Positions 1-30,977 of a stretch of DNA of 64,000 bases are shown here, in pieces. The first letter of the stretch is position 1; each line of letters starts with the position of its first letter. The position numbers and the translations under genes are program-made. The stretch lies in NCBI GenBank assembly GCA_963971575.1, contig OZ020618.1, positions 29,130,540 to 29,194,539 on the forward strand, in the 5' to 3' direction. A model generated the notes under the pieces. That model made no database searches. It worked only from the letters and a program-made list of their open reading frames with translations, and was not told the origin of the DNA. This DNA comes from Liopterus haemorrhoidalis (Eukaryota; Arthropoda; Insecta; Coleoptera; Dytiscidae).

Positions 1-556
1 TAATCAGAGTATCTGCATCTGGTGATGTTTTCGACTTTGTATCATCTTCTTCATCTTCCGTAACAGCAACATCTTCACCGTCTGATTCACCCTCTACATC
101 AACTAATTCATCCTCTAACTCATCTTCGGCATATGCCATAAATTTGTGGCCTGGAAAAAAGTGTAACAAAATTTATATAAAATATGGAACTGAACAGGTT
201 AAATATGTATGGGTTATTTGAATACATATGTTTTGTATGTGGGTAACAGCAGGTTAAGATAACATATTTTTATTGAACATATGTGTATCATTACTCATTA
301 TTTTCACGTAAAATTACGCTAAAATTATTAATGGATTATCATAATTTGTTTTAAGGGTTGCATTTAGGGTTGAATTTTTTATAAATATTTTCTTATTATA
401 TTCAGAATTAACGGGTACCTGCCACGTATATTACGATTCATTAGCATCGACTTAAAATTACTAAAAATTTTAGAAAATAAGAAAAAACTCACCATTATCT
501 ATTGTAAAAAGAAGAGCTGGTAGCACTAAAAGGGCTAGAAGAAAGAAGTTCTTCAT
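1..556 (-). CDS. SSR1: Translocon-associated protein subunit alpha (5' part, continues off the left edge)
   Basis: Two exons are visible on the minus strand: 556-493 (start codon at 556-554, 21 codons plus one base) and 150-1, joined by a GTGAGT donor and a TTTTTTCCAG acceptor in frame. Exon 1 encodes a signal peptide beginning MKNFFLLALLVLPALLF. Exon 2 gives a strongly acidic stretch (AEDELEDELVDVEGE...) ending SPDADTLI at the window edge. Signal peptide, then Asp/Glu-rich lumenal segment, then a SP-DADTLI-like motif is the layout of TRAP-alpha/SSR1, a single-pass ER membrane glycoprotein of the TRAP complex beside the Sec61 channel. The lumenal domain, membrane span and cytosolic tail lie outside the window. 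The gene is divergent from AARSD1 with 403 bp between start codons. The family call rests on this N-terminal part only. Confidence 0.82.
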
Positions 557-959
557 TTTTAATTTAAATTGGAAAAATCTATTAGCAAGCAATCACAGCC
601 AAACCACACTCACGAACTGAAATACTAGCAATGCGGCACTGTTCCACTTTTCCAAAACGTCGCCGCTTCAGCCAACTCGGTAGACGTGGAAGTTTCAAAG
701 ACACATGTATCCTTTGCTGCCAAATCATCGGAAATATTGTCTCCCATTTTCACAAATAAAATAAAAATAAAATAGCATAACCTTTCACATGCGCAAAGAA
801 ATCAATAGTCAGTGTTTTTGAAACTCTTTATTACTTTTTTAAAACAAAATTAGAGTTTGATAGACCTTTAAATTAGTTTGGCAACAATCATCCATACACT
901 GTTGCAATATCTACATTTGAAATTTGTTTGCAGAAAGATAACCTTATTTAACTGTCAAA
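557..959. promoter_or_regulatory. Probable bidirectional promoter between SSR1 and AARSD1
   Basis: The 403 bp between two divergent start codons contain the least AT-rich stretch of the neighbourhood (about 600-720, with several CpG sites such as AACGTCGCCGC). No clear TATA box was identified for either gene. The short distance implies that both transcripts start here, as is common for housekeeping pairs; the start sites themselves are not visible. Confidence 0.55.
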
Positions 960-21168
<20,209 letters not shown>

Positions 21169-21368
21169 ATTAAGGAAAATTCTGTAATTTATTAAAAAAG
21201 CTAAATATAGTATATGAATAATTTCAGTTGTTCGAGTTTTTCTGCTTCCTTAATATAATGTAGTTATCACATTATTAATTTTATAGGTAATTTGCTGAAA
21301 GTTGCAATGTTTTTTTCCTCAAAAAATTGGTGTACATCCAGGGTCGTTTTGTAGGTATGACCAAGAAA

Positions 21369-22468
21369 CAGTGGGGGCTCGTGACAATATTGAGCGGTAG
21401 GGCCAACCCCTAATCCTCCCCATTTTACCCAAAGTTTTGAATCAGCTCAGCTTGCAGTAATTTAGTAATTTTAATAATAATAAACGAGGTAATCGTTTAT
21501 TACCAATTAAAAAAATACCGACACAAAAATTTTAGTCTAAACAAATTGAGAAGTCATTTAAAAATGTAAAATGCATTAAGTACTTATCGCGGGTATTTAC
21601 CTACCTAAATATGGATACTTGAATTAAATGGAAGTGACTTGCCAAAATCTCAGAGAGTAGGTTGTCTGGTAAATCAAATACAATTTATGATTATGTTTAA
21701 AACATACCTATTTTTGTCAACTCTTTCGTTGTGTTCTATAGGCTGAGTTCAACTGGATTAAAATATAATTTATTATATAAAATATAGTTATTGCCAAGCT
21801 TAAAAAAATTAAAAACATTGTTCATGTACCTTCGATTTCTCATGCGTTTTAATTTTTCGTCTATTTTAATTCTCCTCCGAATAAAACGCGAAGAAAAAAA
21901 AAAAAAAAAAAGTTTGCTTTTCGTCGCATTCGCAAATTCAATTGTTATTAAAGTAAATGTTTCAATTAAATTTTCTTGTCTGTGATTTAGAAACAGACGC
22001 AGAAACGTTCTTAATTTTTGAAATATCCAAATCCGGTAGCGGTCTTCCCAGTTGTTCAAGACGCTAACTTCCCAGTTAGCGGTCTTCCAACACACGACAC
22101 AGTAAAAAAAACACTATAATACGCGATGATTTCTACATGTAACCGTAACTCGGGCCCAATCTAGCCGGCTCGCTTTAAGGTAATTCTACCTGACCACCCG
22201 TTTTTTCCCGTCAACTCTCCGCGGCCTACAAACCGTCTGAAAACGGTGCCAGTTTCGATTTGGGTCGCCTGACTAAATAAATACAAAGCGTTCTTTGTCA
22301 CATCAAATACATGGCAATAGCAACGTTCCGTACTTAAACGAGTGTACGTTTATTTGTATTTATCGCTATTTTTAAAGAAAATAAAAGCTTTTCAATGATT
22401 AATTTGTGATGGTGTTGTCATAATTTTGCAATGGTAGAGCCATGGCTCCTCATGAGGAGCCGCCACTG
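21369..22468. mobile_element. hAT element with CAGTGGGGGCTCGTG end (1100 bp)
   Basis: Left end CAGTGGGGGCTCGTG, right end GGAGCCGCCACTG; exact 8-bp duplication ccaagaaa (21361-21368, 22469-22476). The flanks rejoin into the large inverted-repeat family text (GTAGGTATGACCAAGAAA + CCATTATACC), proving a clean insertion. No transposase frame inside. Confidence 0.88.
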
Positions 22469-22485
22469 CCAAGAAACCATTATAC

Positions 22486-22572
22486 CAGTAGTTCTCAAAC
22501 AGTTGGAGGAATATTGGAACGTTTTCGCGGCGCCCTGTACCTCAGCCACGGCGCACAGTTTGAGAATTGCTG
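22486..22572. mobile_element. Very short hAT MITE (87 bp)
   Basis: Ends CAGTAGTTCTCAAACAG and GTTTGAGAATTGCTG are inverted; flanks cattatac/ccttatac match 7 of 8. It lies in the same inverted-repeat-family fragment as the preceding element. Confidence 0.75.
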
Positions 22573-23109
22573 CCTTATACCGTTACTCCTGTCTACGGTA
22601 GAAATTGTAGCCAAACTGTTAGATTTAGAGAGTGGAAATTTGGCATGTACAGTAGCAATAATAGAAATATACTCACCTAATCAATTTTATTCTTTCTTAT
22701 AATTTTTATATTGAGACTAAGATTTGTATTTTATTTTTTCTTTTATATATTTTTATATGTATTTATATTAATTTTTTTTTAAGATTTACAATATTATTTT
22801 TTGAAGAAATAAAGCCATTTACAATATATTCAATTTACATACATTTTTTATATCCCTTTGAAAAATTACAAGCAATATTAATAAAAAAAGTAAAAATAGG
22901 TAGTCCAGTATCATTTAAAATAATAATTTTAACATTTTTAATACTCACCTCATTTTTTATTACCATTTTAACTCTCGTGGGCATTGAATTCACTAGTTTT
23001 TAAAAGGTCTCTGGAAATTTTATTTTCCCAATTATTTATAAGAAGTGTTTTAGTTTCCCTAATGAAGAAGGCTTCTCCTTGGCCATTTTCTTATTCATTA
23101 TTGATTAAA

Positions 23110-24490
23110 AGGTTTCTATTATATTGAAATCAGATGTTAAACGTGTGTAAAGATGAAATATGCAAACAAATTAAAAGAGCTAAGTATCTACCTGTTATGG
23201 CAGATGATACCACAGACGTTTCGGAACATACACAGCAGGTGTTTTACAATTAGTCGTAATACTAATTCTATTATTATTTTCGAGGCAATAGAAGAATTTA
23301 TTAAAATTATTAAATAAATAAGAAATAATCTTCCTTCGGTCAATCAGCAAGAGGATTTTCTATGTGCAAAAAGGCCAAGACTTCCAAAAGAAACCACGAA
23401 TTTAGCAGTGAAAGAAGTTTGCGATTATATAATATTTCAAGCAAAAGAACGTTTTGCTTTTACAAAACACTTATATGCAGCAAGATTGTTTTTCCTTTGT
23501 ATTTTTTCAAATGATACAAATTAAATTCCTATCACCGAACTACGATAGCCTTAACACAGAATTACGTGTTTTATATGATCGACCAGAATTTAAAAGGACC
23601 CAAAAATATTTACGATCTAATGCAGCGATTCTTAAACTATGGTCCACGGAACCCTGGGGGTCCGCGAAATAATTTTGACATTAACTTTACATCCCCCAAC
23701 TTTTCACTTTTATTCAAATAACTCATTTAATAAAAATCCTACATGGTCAAGACTTTTTGTATTTGTTTTTACCTAACTTCACAATTCGACATATTTAACG
23801 TTATTGATAATTACTGCTAACTGCAAATTATTTACAGAAAACATATTATAATAAGATCTATTTTAACCAATATTTGACCAAAAAATGTTTGTATGAGTTT
23901 AACGTATTATAATTTGTAACTTTTTTAATTCTTGTTACTACTATTTTTATTAATTTTATGTTTTTTATTCTATATGCTAATAAAAATGTTCATCTCTATA
24001 AATGCACAAGACCATTTAATAAAATAATCAGCGATACATTTTTACCAATATTTATTATAACATAGTGCATATGAGATTATTGAGCCATAAATTAAATCTC
24101 AAAAACGACGTCAAATATCTAGGGTTGGGATGGAGTCCGCAAAAAAAAAAAATCGTAAAAGGGGGGGTCCTCGGACTACATAAGTTTAAGAACCCCTGAT
24201 CTAATGTACAAGTCAGGAATTCATAAATCCTTTGTGGAAGTTTTTAATTTACTTCAAATAATAATTATTATATCACACCTATGAAAACAGCAGAACCCGA
24301 GAGATGTTTTTCCTCTCTCAAAAGAATAAAGAACTTTTTAAGAAATACAATGGAACAAAATAGACTAACAGCATTAGCTATGATTAGCATAAAAAAAAAC
24401 ATAATCTCAAATACACCAAATTTTAATGAAAAGGTTATTGATGATTTTGTTAATCAAAAGGAACGTAGAATGGAATTTAAATATAAATAG
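23110..24490 (+). pseudogene. Second decayed DUF4371/ZMYM1-like hAT transposase
   Basis: Plus-strand pieces read LNVCKDEICKQIKRAKYLPV and MADDTTDVSEHTQQV (about 23140-23240), then LRVLYDRPEFK (about 23560-23600) and, after a later MITE, AEPERCFSSLKRIKNFLRNT and MEQNRLTALAMISI (24290-24390). The last segment is the hAT dimerisation domain (canonical SAERSFSxLKRIKxxLRNTM). Large internal parts are gone and stops are frequent. A probable right terminus CCACGATCCGCCACTG lies at about 24677-24692; the left terminus was not identified with confidence. Confidence 0.82.
23623..24198. mobile_element. hAT MITE with CAGCGATTCTTAAAC end (576 bp)
   Basis: Left end CAGCGATTCTTAAACTATGG, right end CATAAGTTTAAGAACCCCTG; exact duplication atctaatg (23615-23622, 24199-24206). 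It splits the hAT remnant above, so it is younger. Non-coding. Confidence 0.9.
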
Positions 24491-24692
24491 TTGTTACTGT
24501 TATTGTTTTTATATTTAATAAAGTCTTATTGTTTTATTTCTATATATAATTTTTATTATGTTATGATGATAAATATGTTTAAATAAATGTGATATGTCAA
24601 TAAAAATGTATTTTTTAAACTCGTATTTATTTTTTATTATAATTTTTTTCAGCCCTTCTACAAAAATCTTCCACGATCCGCCACTGGTGTAC

Positions 24693-25958
24693 AGTAATGT
24701 TTTGAGAGTATTTAGCATTTGTGTAGTTGCACTTTGGTATTTATGTAAGGTAAATTTAAATGATGTCCCATATCTTATTTAATTTCATGTAAAATTGTAT
24801 GTAAAATTCCAATATTTAGAAAATATTGATACATTATAAATATTATCAATTTCCCAAGCAACATTGTGTAGACTGGTAGTTAATTTATATAATTACATAG
24901 AATAAGTAATAAAAAATAAATATTTTTTAATGAATGCCTCAGTGATAGGATCCGCAATGAGAATCTTGCCTAGTACTCGATTTTCTTTAATCCGCTACTG
25001 CTGTTTTGAAACGATTCTTTAAAAAACACATTTATTAAAGTTATATTCTCTAACTGTTGTTTTACGCCTGAGGCCTGTAACTTTTTTTACGATTTACTGC
25101 ACCAGTCAAATTATATTTATTTAAAAACCGTATCTCACATGATTGAGTATATATATATATATATATTTTTTTTTGCTATATATAGCACAAATAGATTAAT
25201 TATCATTGTTTAAAGATACAATACTGCACTTTTCATTTAATGTAAATTTTTTCCTTTTGTCATAATTTCCCTTTTAAATTATTATAAGTATAAAACTTAG
25301 AGAAAAATTTAAAATGTTTTATTTTATACCCTTATATATAGCCAAGCTAACATAATAATAAAGTTGTATAAAACAGTTTTAACATAATGACTGACTGCTA
25401 CTGTATGTACACTTCTTTGACACTCATAGAAAAAATACTAAAACGTCAAAAAGCACATTACGTGACAACATTTAACTGAAAAATATTTTTATAAAATTTT
25501 AAGTGGATTACCAAATAAAACCTCTTGATGCGTAGATAAACGGGCAGTTACATTTTTGAAATGAAAGCTACTTTTCTGTGATTTCGAAAAAAATTTTGTC
25601 CCACATTTTTTATTGCCTAGAAAGGTTGGTTTAAAATTCTGAGTAATGTACATTGATAGAAACTGGAATAATTCAACACGATTTTTTTATAAGATTAATA
25701 GGGAAAAATTGCTAAGCGATATGACATCTGGTGGGATTTTAGGAACTACAGAAATAGACATCTATTGCGCTTTTTTATATAAAAAATTTTTGCATAAAAA
25801 CAAGTATTAATATTGTATCAAAATTACAAAAATCACCAGTATACATTAAAATTCACGTTGTTTATATGTAACGAATGTCTATTTTGAAGGTTCCAAGTAT
25901 GCCACAATAGCGCTGCGATCTTAAAATACTTCCCGATTAATTTTTCAAACAATATATA
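24693..25958. other. Intergenic AT-rich sequence with a degenerate inverted-repeat-family fragment
   Basis: No gene seen. About 25400-25720 carries landmarks of the large inverted-repeat family (CATAGAAAAAATACTAAAACG, TTTTGTCCCACA...) in degraded form. About 25720-25920 has a weak inverted pair around GGAACTACAGAAATAGACAT. Confidence 0.45.
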
Positions 25959-26294
25959 CAATCTGTTTCAAACGGTTAGGCGGAACTAAATGGAAATTTC
26001 GTTTTTTAGGTTGTCACAAAAAGGGACCTTGCTTGGGTTATTTCATTTATCACGTTGGAATGTCAAAATTTAAAATTCCAACAATGAAACCATGGAAACG
26101 AATGACATATGTCAAACTTAAATTAATTTTCTTAAAGAAAATGACATTTTAAAATGATATTAACCTTAATCAAAAAATATTTGTTGCAAGTATGATTTAC
26201 AAAGCTTAAACAAAACGGCCGAAAAGCATGATTTAAACGATGAAAGTAACTAGATTGCAAAATCTAGTTCCGCCTAATCGTTTGGAACAGACTT
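25959..26294. mobile_element. TA-flanked MITE, family A (long copy, 336 bp)
   Basis: Ends CAATCTGTTTCAAACGGTTA and ATCGTTTGGAACAGACTT, TA on both sides, interior shared with the 407-bp copy at 20230 but with a ~70-bp gap. It sits downstream of RpS28. Confidence 0.85.
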
Positions 26295-26698
26295 TAAAAT
26301 GAAATTAGATTGACAGTTCTATTTTAGTTCATTATATGAAAACTACGTATCGTACTTCTACGTACGTTTGGTTTTATGCTAGATTTCTCAACTACTATAT
26401 AAATGAACACTTATTTATAACTCACGTAACATAATTTAAGTGAAAAGCATTGAAAAGAACAGACATCCGATAAGGAACAGATGATGTTTACTGCAGTGAT
26501 GTAATCTACACCAATTATTAGACCACAAGTCCACTGAGCGTTCATTTTTCAACGCTCAAGCTGGGTTATAAGAGTCTTTTTTTTAATAATGAACCAAACT
26601 TTATACAGAATTCATGTAGTAGAAAGGATAAATAAGAATCTCAAAATAGAGTAAAATGAAAATTATATTAAAGATACAGCAAATATTTACCGCAGACT

Positions 26699-26704
26699 TT
26701 TATT
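26699..26704 (-). terminator. Probable RpS28 poly(A) signal
   Basis: AATAAA on the minus strand, about 100 bp into the candidate last exon that begins at 26802 after a TTGTTTCAG acceptor. Confidence 0.55.
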
Positions 26705-26802
26705 TCTTCACATAATGATATAGTCAGTTTTTCATATGTATTACAAATATTTCTATAAGATTATATGCAGTAATATCATGTCCACAGCTGAAATATGGAA
26801 AC

Positions 26803-26910
26803 CTGAAACAAGATTAGCGAGGTTAGGTATTGTAACAGAAAAATATAAAATAAATAAAAAGTAAATGTGCTTGATTGGAGAAACTAATAAAATTGAGAGA
26901 TAATACTTAC
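26803..26910 (-). other. Intron in the RpS28 3' untranslated region
   Basis: The coding sequence ends TAG TTT and is followed at once by a consensus donor GTAAGT (26910-26905). A TTGTTTCAG acceptor at 26811-26803 would give a 108-bp intron. The stop lies only six bases before the junction, so the intron need not trigger nonsense-mediated decay. Confidence 0.6.
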
Positions 26911-26913
26911 AAA

Positions 26914-27111
26914 CTATCTTAATCTCCTAGCTTCACGTTCAGATTCAAGTAAAGTGAGGATATCGCCTTCTCTGACTGGACCTTTCACGTTGCGGATGAT
27001 TTGTCGGTTTTGTTCTCCGATGAATTCAACTTTAACTTGTGTACATTGTCCCTGGGATCCTGTACGGCCCAAAACTTTGATTACTCGAGCAAGAACTACT
27101 GGTTTCTCCAT
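26914..27111 (-). CDS. RpS28: 40S ribosomal protein S28 (eS28), complete
   Basis: Sixty-five codons from ATG at 27111 to TAG at 26914, the normal length for eS28, a small OB-fold protein of the 40S head near the mRNA exit. Visible motifs: [40 protein letters not shown], and the invariant end [12 protein letters not shown]. An upstream in-frame Met at 27198 would add 29 residues of non-conserved sequence and is rejected. The presumed 5' end has the pyrimidine-rich CTCTTTTC at about 27181-27174 on the minus strand, fitting a TOP-type ribosomal-protein transcript. There is no intron in the coding part; one lies just after the stop. No disruption was seen and codons are open throughout. The call is secure; paralogues elsewhere cannot be excluded. 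Confidence 0.97.
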   Translation of the reverse strand: MEKPVVLARVIKVLGRTGSQGQCTQVKVEFIGEQNRQIIRNVKGPVREGDILTLLESEREARRLR

Positions 27112-27173
27112 TTTATATGTATTTTGTATTAAACACACGTGGTTGCAAACAACTAGCAACAGAGACGGAAATG

Positions 27174-27181
27174 AAAAGAGA
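27174..27181 (-). promoter_or_regulatory. Candidate 5' TOP motif of RpS28
   Basis: CTCTTTTC on the minus strand, about 65 bp upstream of the start codon, is a C-initiated pyrimidine run as found at the 5' end of ribosomal-protein mRNAs. The actual start site is not known. Confidence 0.4.
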
Positions 27182-27279
27182 TGTCGTCCAAGGCGCAAGC
27201 GTTACTACGTACTGCCAACTTTCAGATACAAAATTATAATAAATTTAAAAGTCCCCGAAAACATCTTATTTTGTTGACA

Positions 27280-28088
27280 CTATTTAAATTATTTGATTTA
27301 TTATATTTAATTTGACACTATTTTATTTTATGTGATTTATAAATTATTATACGTATAATATATTATAAAATTAATTGTTTAATATTGTTATCTTAATACT
27401 GTTAAGTATATGACATTGTCAATATTAACATTGTTAATGTTCTTAGGACTTGTATAATATTAATGATACGGTTTCCAGAAAATGACAATATGATAAATTG
27501 CAAATAGTACAGTATATATACCTTACTAATTTTATATTATTCTGTATAGTTTTTTAAAATTAATTATAACACATTTGTAAGTGTTTCCGAAACATCATTC
27601 ATATGTATAACTTTACTCTGAATTTTAATCTTGTGATAAGGTAATAAAAATTAAAATGTATAATATTTAGTTATTGAATTTTAAAATTATTTATTAATTG
27701 ACATTATTGAAATGTTGGTGTTATATCATTAAAAATTCCTACATACAATAATTTAAACTTAACAAATCGCTTAAACATTCCGAATCACTATATTATTTTG
27801 ATACAAATAAAAACAGTAATATTGTATAACCATTGTTATAACATCACAGTATTAATTATAATAAAATAAAAAGTCTTTGGTAATCCCATAATACATGTAT
27901 ATCCTTGACTAACTCGCAGTAGAACTAAAATTATAAGCAATATATTAATTAATAATTAAGTCACAATAGTGTTAATCGTAGACTTGAAACAGTCCAAAAT
28001 ACCACCACAAATGATTGTATCAAAATTTTCGTTAAATTGTTCATGCTGGTTATGAAGCAGGAATGATGTTTGTACGTTGATTTGGCAG
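27280..28088. other. AT-rich spacer between RpS28 and the BLCAP-like gene
   Basis: No repeat or gene recognised. It probably contains the RpS28 promoter and the BLCAP 3' untranslated region; a minus-strand AATAAA near 27693 is one possible poly(A) signal. Confidence 0.4.
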
Positions 28089-28319
28089 TCACCCATTCTC
28101 ATTTTCACAGGAAGACCAAAATAAGCAGTTTCCAACACCACTATAGCAAATGAGGAATACTGCTACTAAGAATACTAAACTGCAGATTGTGCAAGGTTTT
28201 CGTTCCAGGAAAAATCCTATCAAATATAAAACCATAAACATGACATGTGTATGTATCAACGCCGGATTCACTGGTTTCGGTATTAACAACACTGGTATTA
28301 ACCACTGAAGACAATACAT
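28089..28319 (-). CDS. BLCAP: BLCAP-like membrane protein (bladder cancer-associated protein homologue)
   Basis: Seventy-six codons in a single exon, as in vertebrates. The N-terminal two-thirds is characteristic: [20 protein letters not shown], then a second hydrophobic segment with [20 protein letters not shown] and FLICYS. Two membrane spans (about residues 5-14 and 28-62 as a pair) fit the family. The C-terminal tail ([16 protein letters not shown]) is shorter than and unlike the usual 87-residue form; the usual CW in the C-Y-S-C-W-G-N block is GV here. The function of BLCAP is poorly known (growth and apoptosis effects are reported). Codons 2, 5 and 15 are TAT (Tyr), CAG (Gln) and AAA (Lys), the positions recoded by A-to-I editing in mammals. 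A CpG-containing block at 28410-28500 may be the promoter. Confidence 0.88.
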   Translation of the reverse strand: MYCLQWLIPVLLIPKPVNPALIHTHVMFMVLYLIGFFLERKPCTICSLVFLVAVFLICYSGVGNCLFWSSCENENG

Positions 28320-28499
28320 TTTGTATAAAAAATTAAACTATACACCAAATACTACTAACAATTAAATGTGGCAGATAAATAACACTTTTTATATTTTGAT
28401 ATCGTTGTCACGTCAATGTAGTAGACGCCATTTTGAATAATGAGCTTGGATACGGCTTCGCTAGATGGACTTCGTATTATGCGGAAGCCTTGATTTTAA

Positions 28500-29200
28500 A
28501 CATTGAATTTTAAATTAACTGTTAAATAATCATCAACTTTTAAATCTTCATCATTTGCATCTGAATATATTTCTTTTAATGTAAGTAATAATCTATACCA
28601 TAGCACTCATCACTCATCATCAAATCTTTTGTTGCTCAGGGCCGTCCTGAGATATGTAAGTGTCCTGGGCTAACCGCAGGCGCCCTTGTGGTTAAGGCCA
28701 GTCCTAGGGCTATATGCAAAAATAATAGGCGGGACCGAAAAAAGTTAAATAATAAGACGGATCTAAGTGATGACAAAAAAGGTAGACGAATCCAAGTAAT
28801 GACAATAAAGGTAAACGGATCCAAGTAACAAAAAAAAAAAAAACAGACTTATCCAAGTGATAAAAAAAAGGAAAACGAAAGGATCTATAATTTATTTCTT
28901 AGCTTCGTACGAAACTATATTTTGAATTTTAATAACTTTTAACGATCGAATGAGGCTTTTGAACATTTTGTTTAGCACAAGCCTACTTCAATCGTTAAAA
29001 TGTGAACTCGTGACAACGTGAGAAAATAAAAATTCCATTTAGTTCCGCACGAAGGTAAGAGACGAATAAGTGAGAAGATAAAAACATCGCCGACGCGGGA
29101 CATGTTGTGGGCTCATGCCGTATTATAGTAGGAGGAGCTTACACACATGAATTCGAATTTTGGCTGTTAATTTTTTTTTTATTATACTGTTTACTCCAAA
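28500..29200. other. Intergenic sequence with hAT-like and MITE-like fragments
   Basis: CAGGGCCGTCCTGAG near 28639 looks like a hAT end without an identified partner. GGATCCAAGTGATGACAAAAAAGG-type short repeats occur at 28760-28870. At 28895-29058 the inverted pair CTTCGTACGAAACTA ... AGTTCCGCACGAAGG encloses an interior related to MITE family A. Confidence 0.45.
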
Positions 29201-29374
29201 CAGTCTATTCCAAACGATTAGGCGGAACTAACCGGTTTTCATTTTTGTCATTAGCTATTTTTTTTATTTATTGAAGTTGGCTTTTCCTGAATAAAATGAT
29301 CAAAAGCTTCAATCAATCGGTAAAAGTAACTAAAATTGAAAATCTAGTTTTGCCTAAACCAAAGGAACAGATTT
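29201..29374. mobile_element. TA-flanked MITE, family A (short copy)
   Basis: Starts CAGTCTATTCCAAACGATTA, ends CCAAAGGAACAGATTT before TA. Closest to the copy at 2699 (same GATCAAAAGCTTCAATCAATC interior). Confidence 0.7.
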
Positions 29375-29519
29375 TATTTTTAATTTCAAAAGAAGACATA
29401 CACTACCTTAGCCATACATTAAAAAAACCGCAGCATTAGTAGCCATAATTTAGCCATGAATTAAAAAAATAATTTATTTTGTCAAATACACAATATCTGC
29501 AATATTTCCCAAAAACAAA

Positions 29520-30250
29520 ATCTGATCAAAAATACCTTTTGTACGCTTCCGTTTCAGATCAATGTACATTACTAAGAATTTGTTCAGATTTTTACTTTAA
29601 CCTCTTTGGGTTAAAGGGTGCGGGACAAGAGTGTTTTTAGTACATTTTAGGAAAATAAGGTGATAAATAAGAATATTTAAAAAAAAAATCCTTTCCTTAA
29701 TCTGCGTCTTAACAGCTTTCTTTTGATAATAATACAATACATTTTAAGAAAATTTTAAGAAAAATTTTTTCAATGACAAATTTCGATATTTTTCTATAAA
29801 CTAATCTGATCAAAAATTCCTGTTTAACTATTCCTGTTCTCGTTAATGTACATTATTCACATTTTTTTCAGATTTTTCAACTCCTCTGGAAAATAATGTG
29901 GGGGACAAAAGTTTTATGACATATTTCAGGCGGAAATCCCACAAAAATTTCGCAAAAATAAAAATGTGCTTGTTTTTCCATTCAGTAAGAGGTTTCATTT
30001 GATATCCCACTCCAAATATAAAAAAAAAATATTTATTTTTTCATGATATACATATTTGTTTACATTTATCTCGCGATGCGTTTTTTTTTTTTTTTAATCC
30101 CTACAACAGAGGCATGTCAAATTTCAACTTTCTATGTTTACCTGTTTGGCTACAATTTCTACCGTATAGACATATACAGATAGAATGCCTCATGAGTGAT
30201 GTTATAAGTGTTTTTTGATGGTCATATCTACAAAACCCTAAAAATCAATC
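29520..30250 (-). repeat. Degenerate copy of the large inverted-repeat family
   Basis: Landmarks in reverse order on the minus strand: CAAAACCCTAAAAATCA near 30230, GTTTGGCTACAATTTCTACC near 30145, TTTGATATCCCACTCC near 30000, and repeated GATCAAAAATTCCTGTT / GTTCTCGTTAATGTACATTA units, present twice, indicating an internal duplication. Confidence 0.65.
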
Positions 30251-30392
30251 TAGAAATTGCAAAGATTAGAACAAAAAATTGTAATTGTAAGGCGGCGACG
30301 GCTGGCGTTCTGGGGCTACAGCCTACATCCCTAGTAGCCCACTGGATAGGATGGCCCTGCTGGCATTAAACCATCTTATTTTGAACGCCATC

Positions 30393-30625
30393 CAGAGCCG
30401 TAGCAATGTTTTAGCCCTTGGCAAATGAAGTAAATTGATAAAATTTACTTCCCCAAATGCAAATGAAGAGCAAAAAAAGTCCTCACCTCTCAAATTCAAG
30501 TGAAGAGCAAAAAAAAATCCTCACCCCCCAAATTCAAGTGAAGAGCAAAAAAAGATTTTCACCCGCAATGGCGCCCCTCATGACCCTGGCAAATGCCCCG
30601 ACGCCATGCCGTTGCTTCGGTGCTG
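30393..30625. mobile_element. hAT MITE carrying the ~39-bp tandem module (233 bp)
   Basis: Ends CAGAGCCGTAGCAATG and GTTGCTTCGGTGCTG pair imperfectly, with an exact duplication acgccatc (30385-30392, 30626-30633). Between 30462 and 30560 are about three tandem units containing TCCTCACC...AAATTCAAGTGAAGAGC followed by an A run. The same unit occurs in elements with other ends at 34402, 46045 and 53440. Confidence 0.85.
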
Positions 30626-30977
30626 ACGCCATCTCTTCTTGTTAGCAATTATTTCTCTCTGAAGGGCTATTTTTGTTCCTCTGTCTTCTGTTATTATCTA
30701 TCTTATGAATAATGTGGAAACTAAGTAAACAGATAAAAAACTACATTCATGGTATAGAAAATGCACGGCCTGCCGCACAGTCTGTTACAAACCGGCGTTT
30801 ATTGGAGACCGGCTTGTCTCCGTTATAACCTAGCGAGTATTAGAAACCGGCGGCAATTGCAGACTAAGCGATTATTGGAAGATATATGGTACATGAGTTG
30901 TGGGGAAATACATGAGCCGGGAATAAAATAGATTTGGCAGGTTATATGCCTCAATATTTTTGGTACCTGCTGTGGCC

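Noticed and set aside
26914..27198. 94-codon RpS28 with upstream Met
   Set aside because: The 29 extra residues are not part of the conserved 65-residue family and overlap the likely 5' untranslated region.
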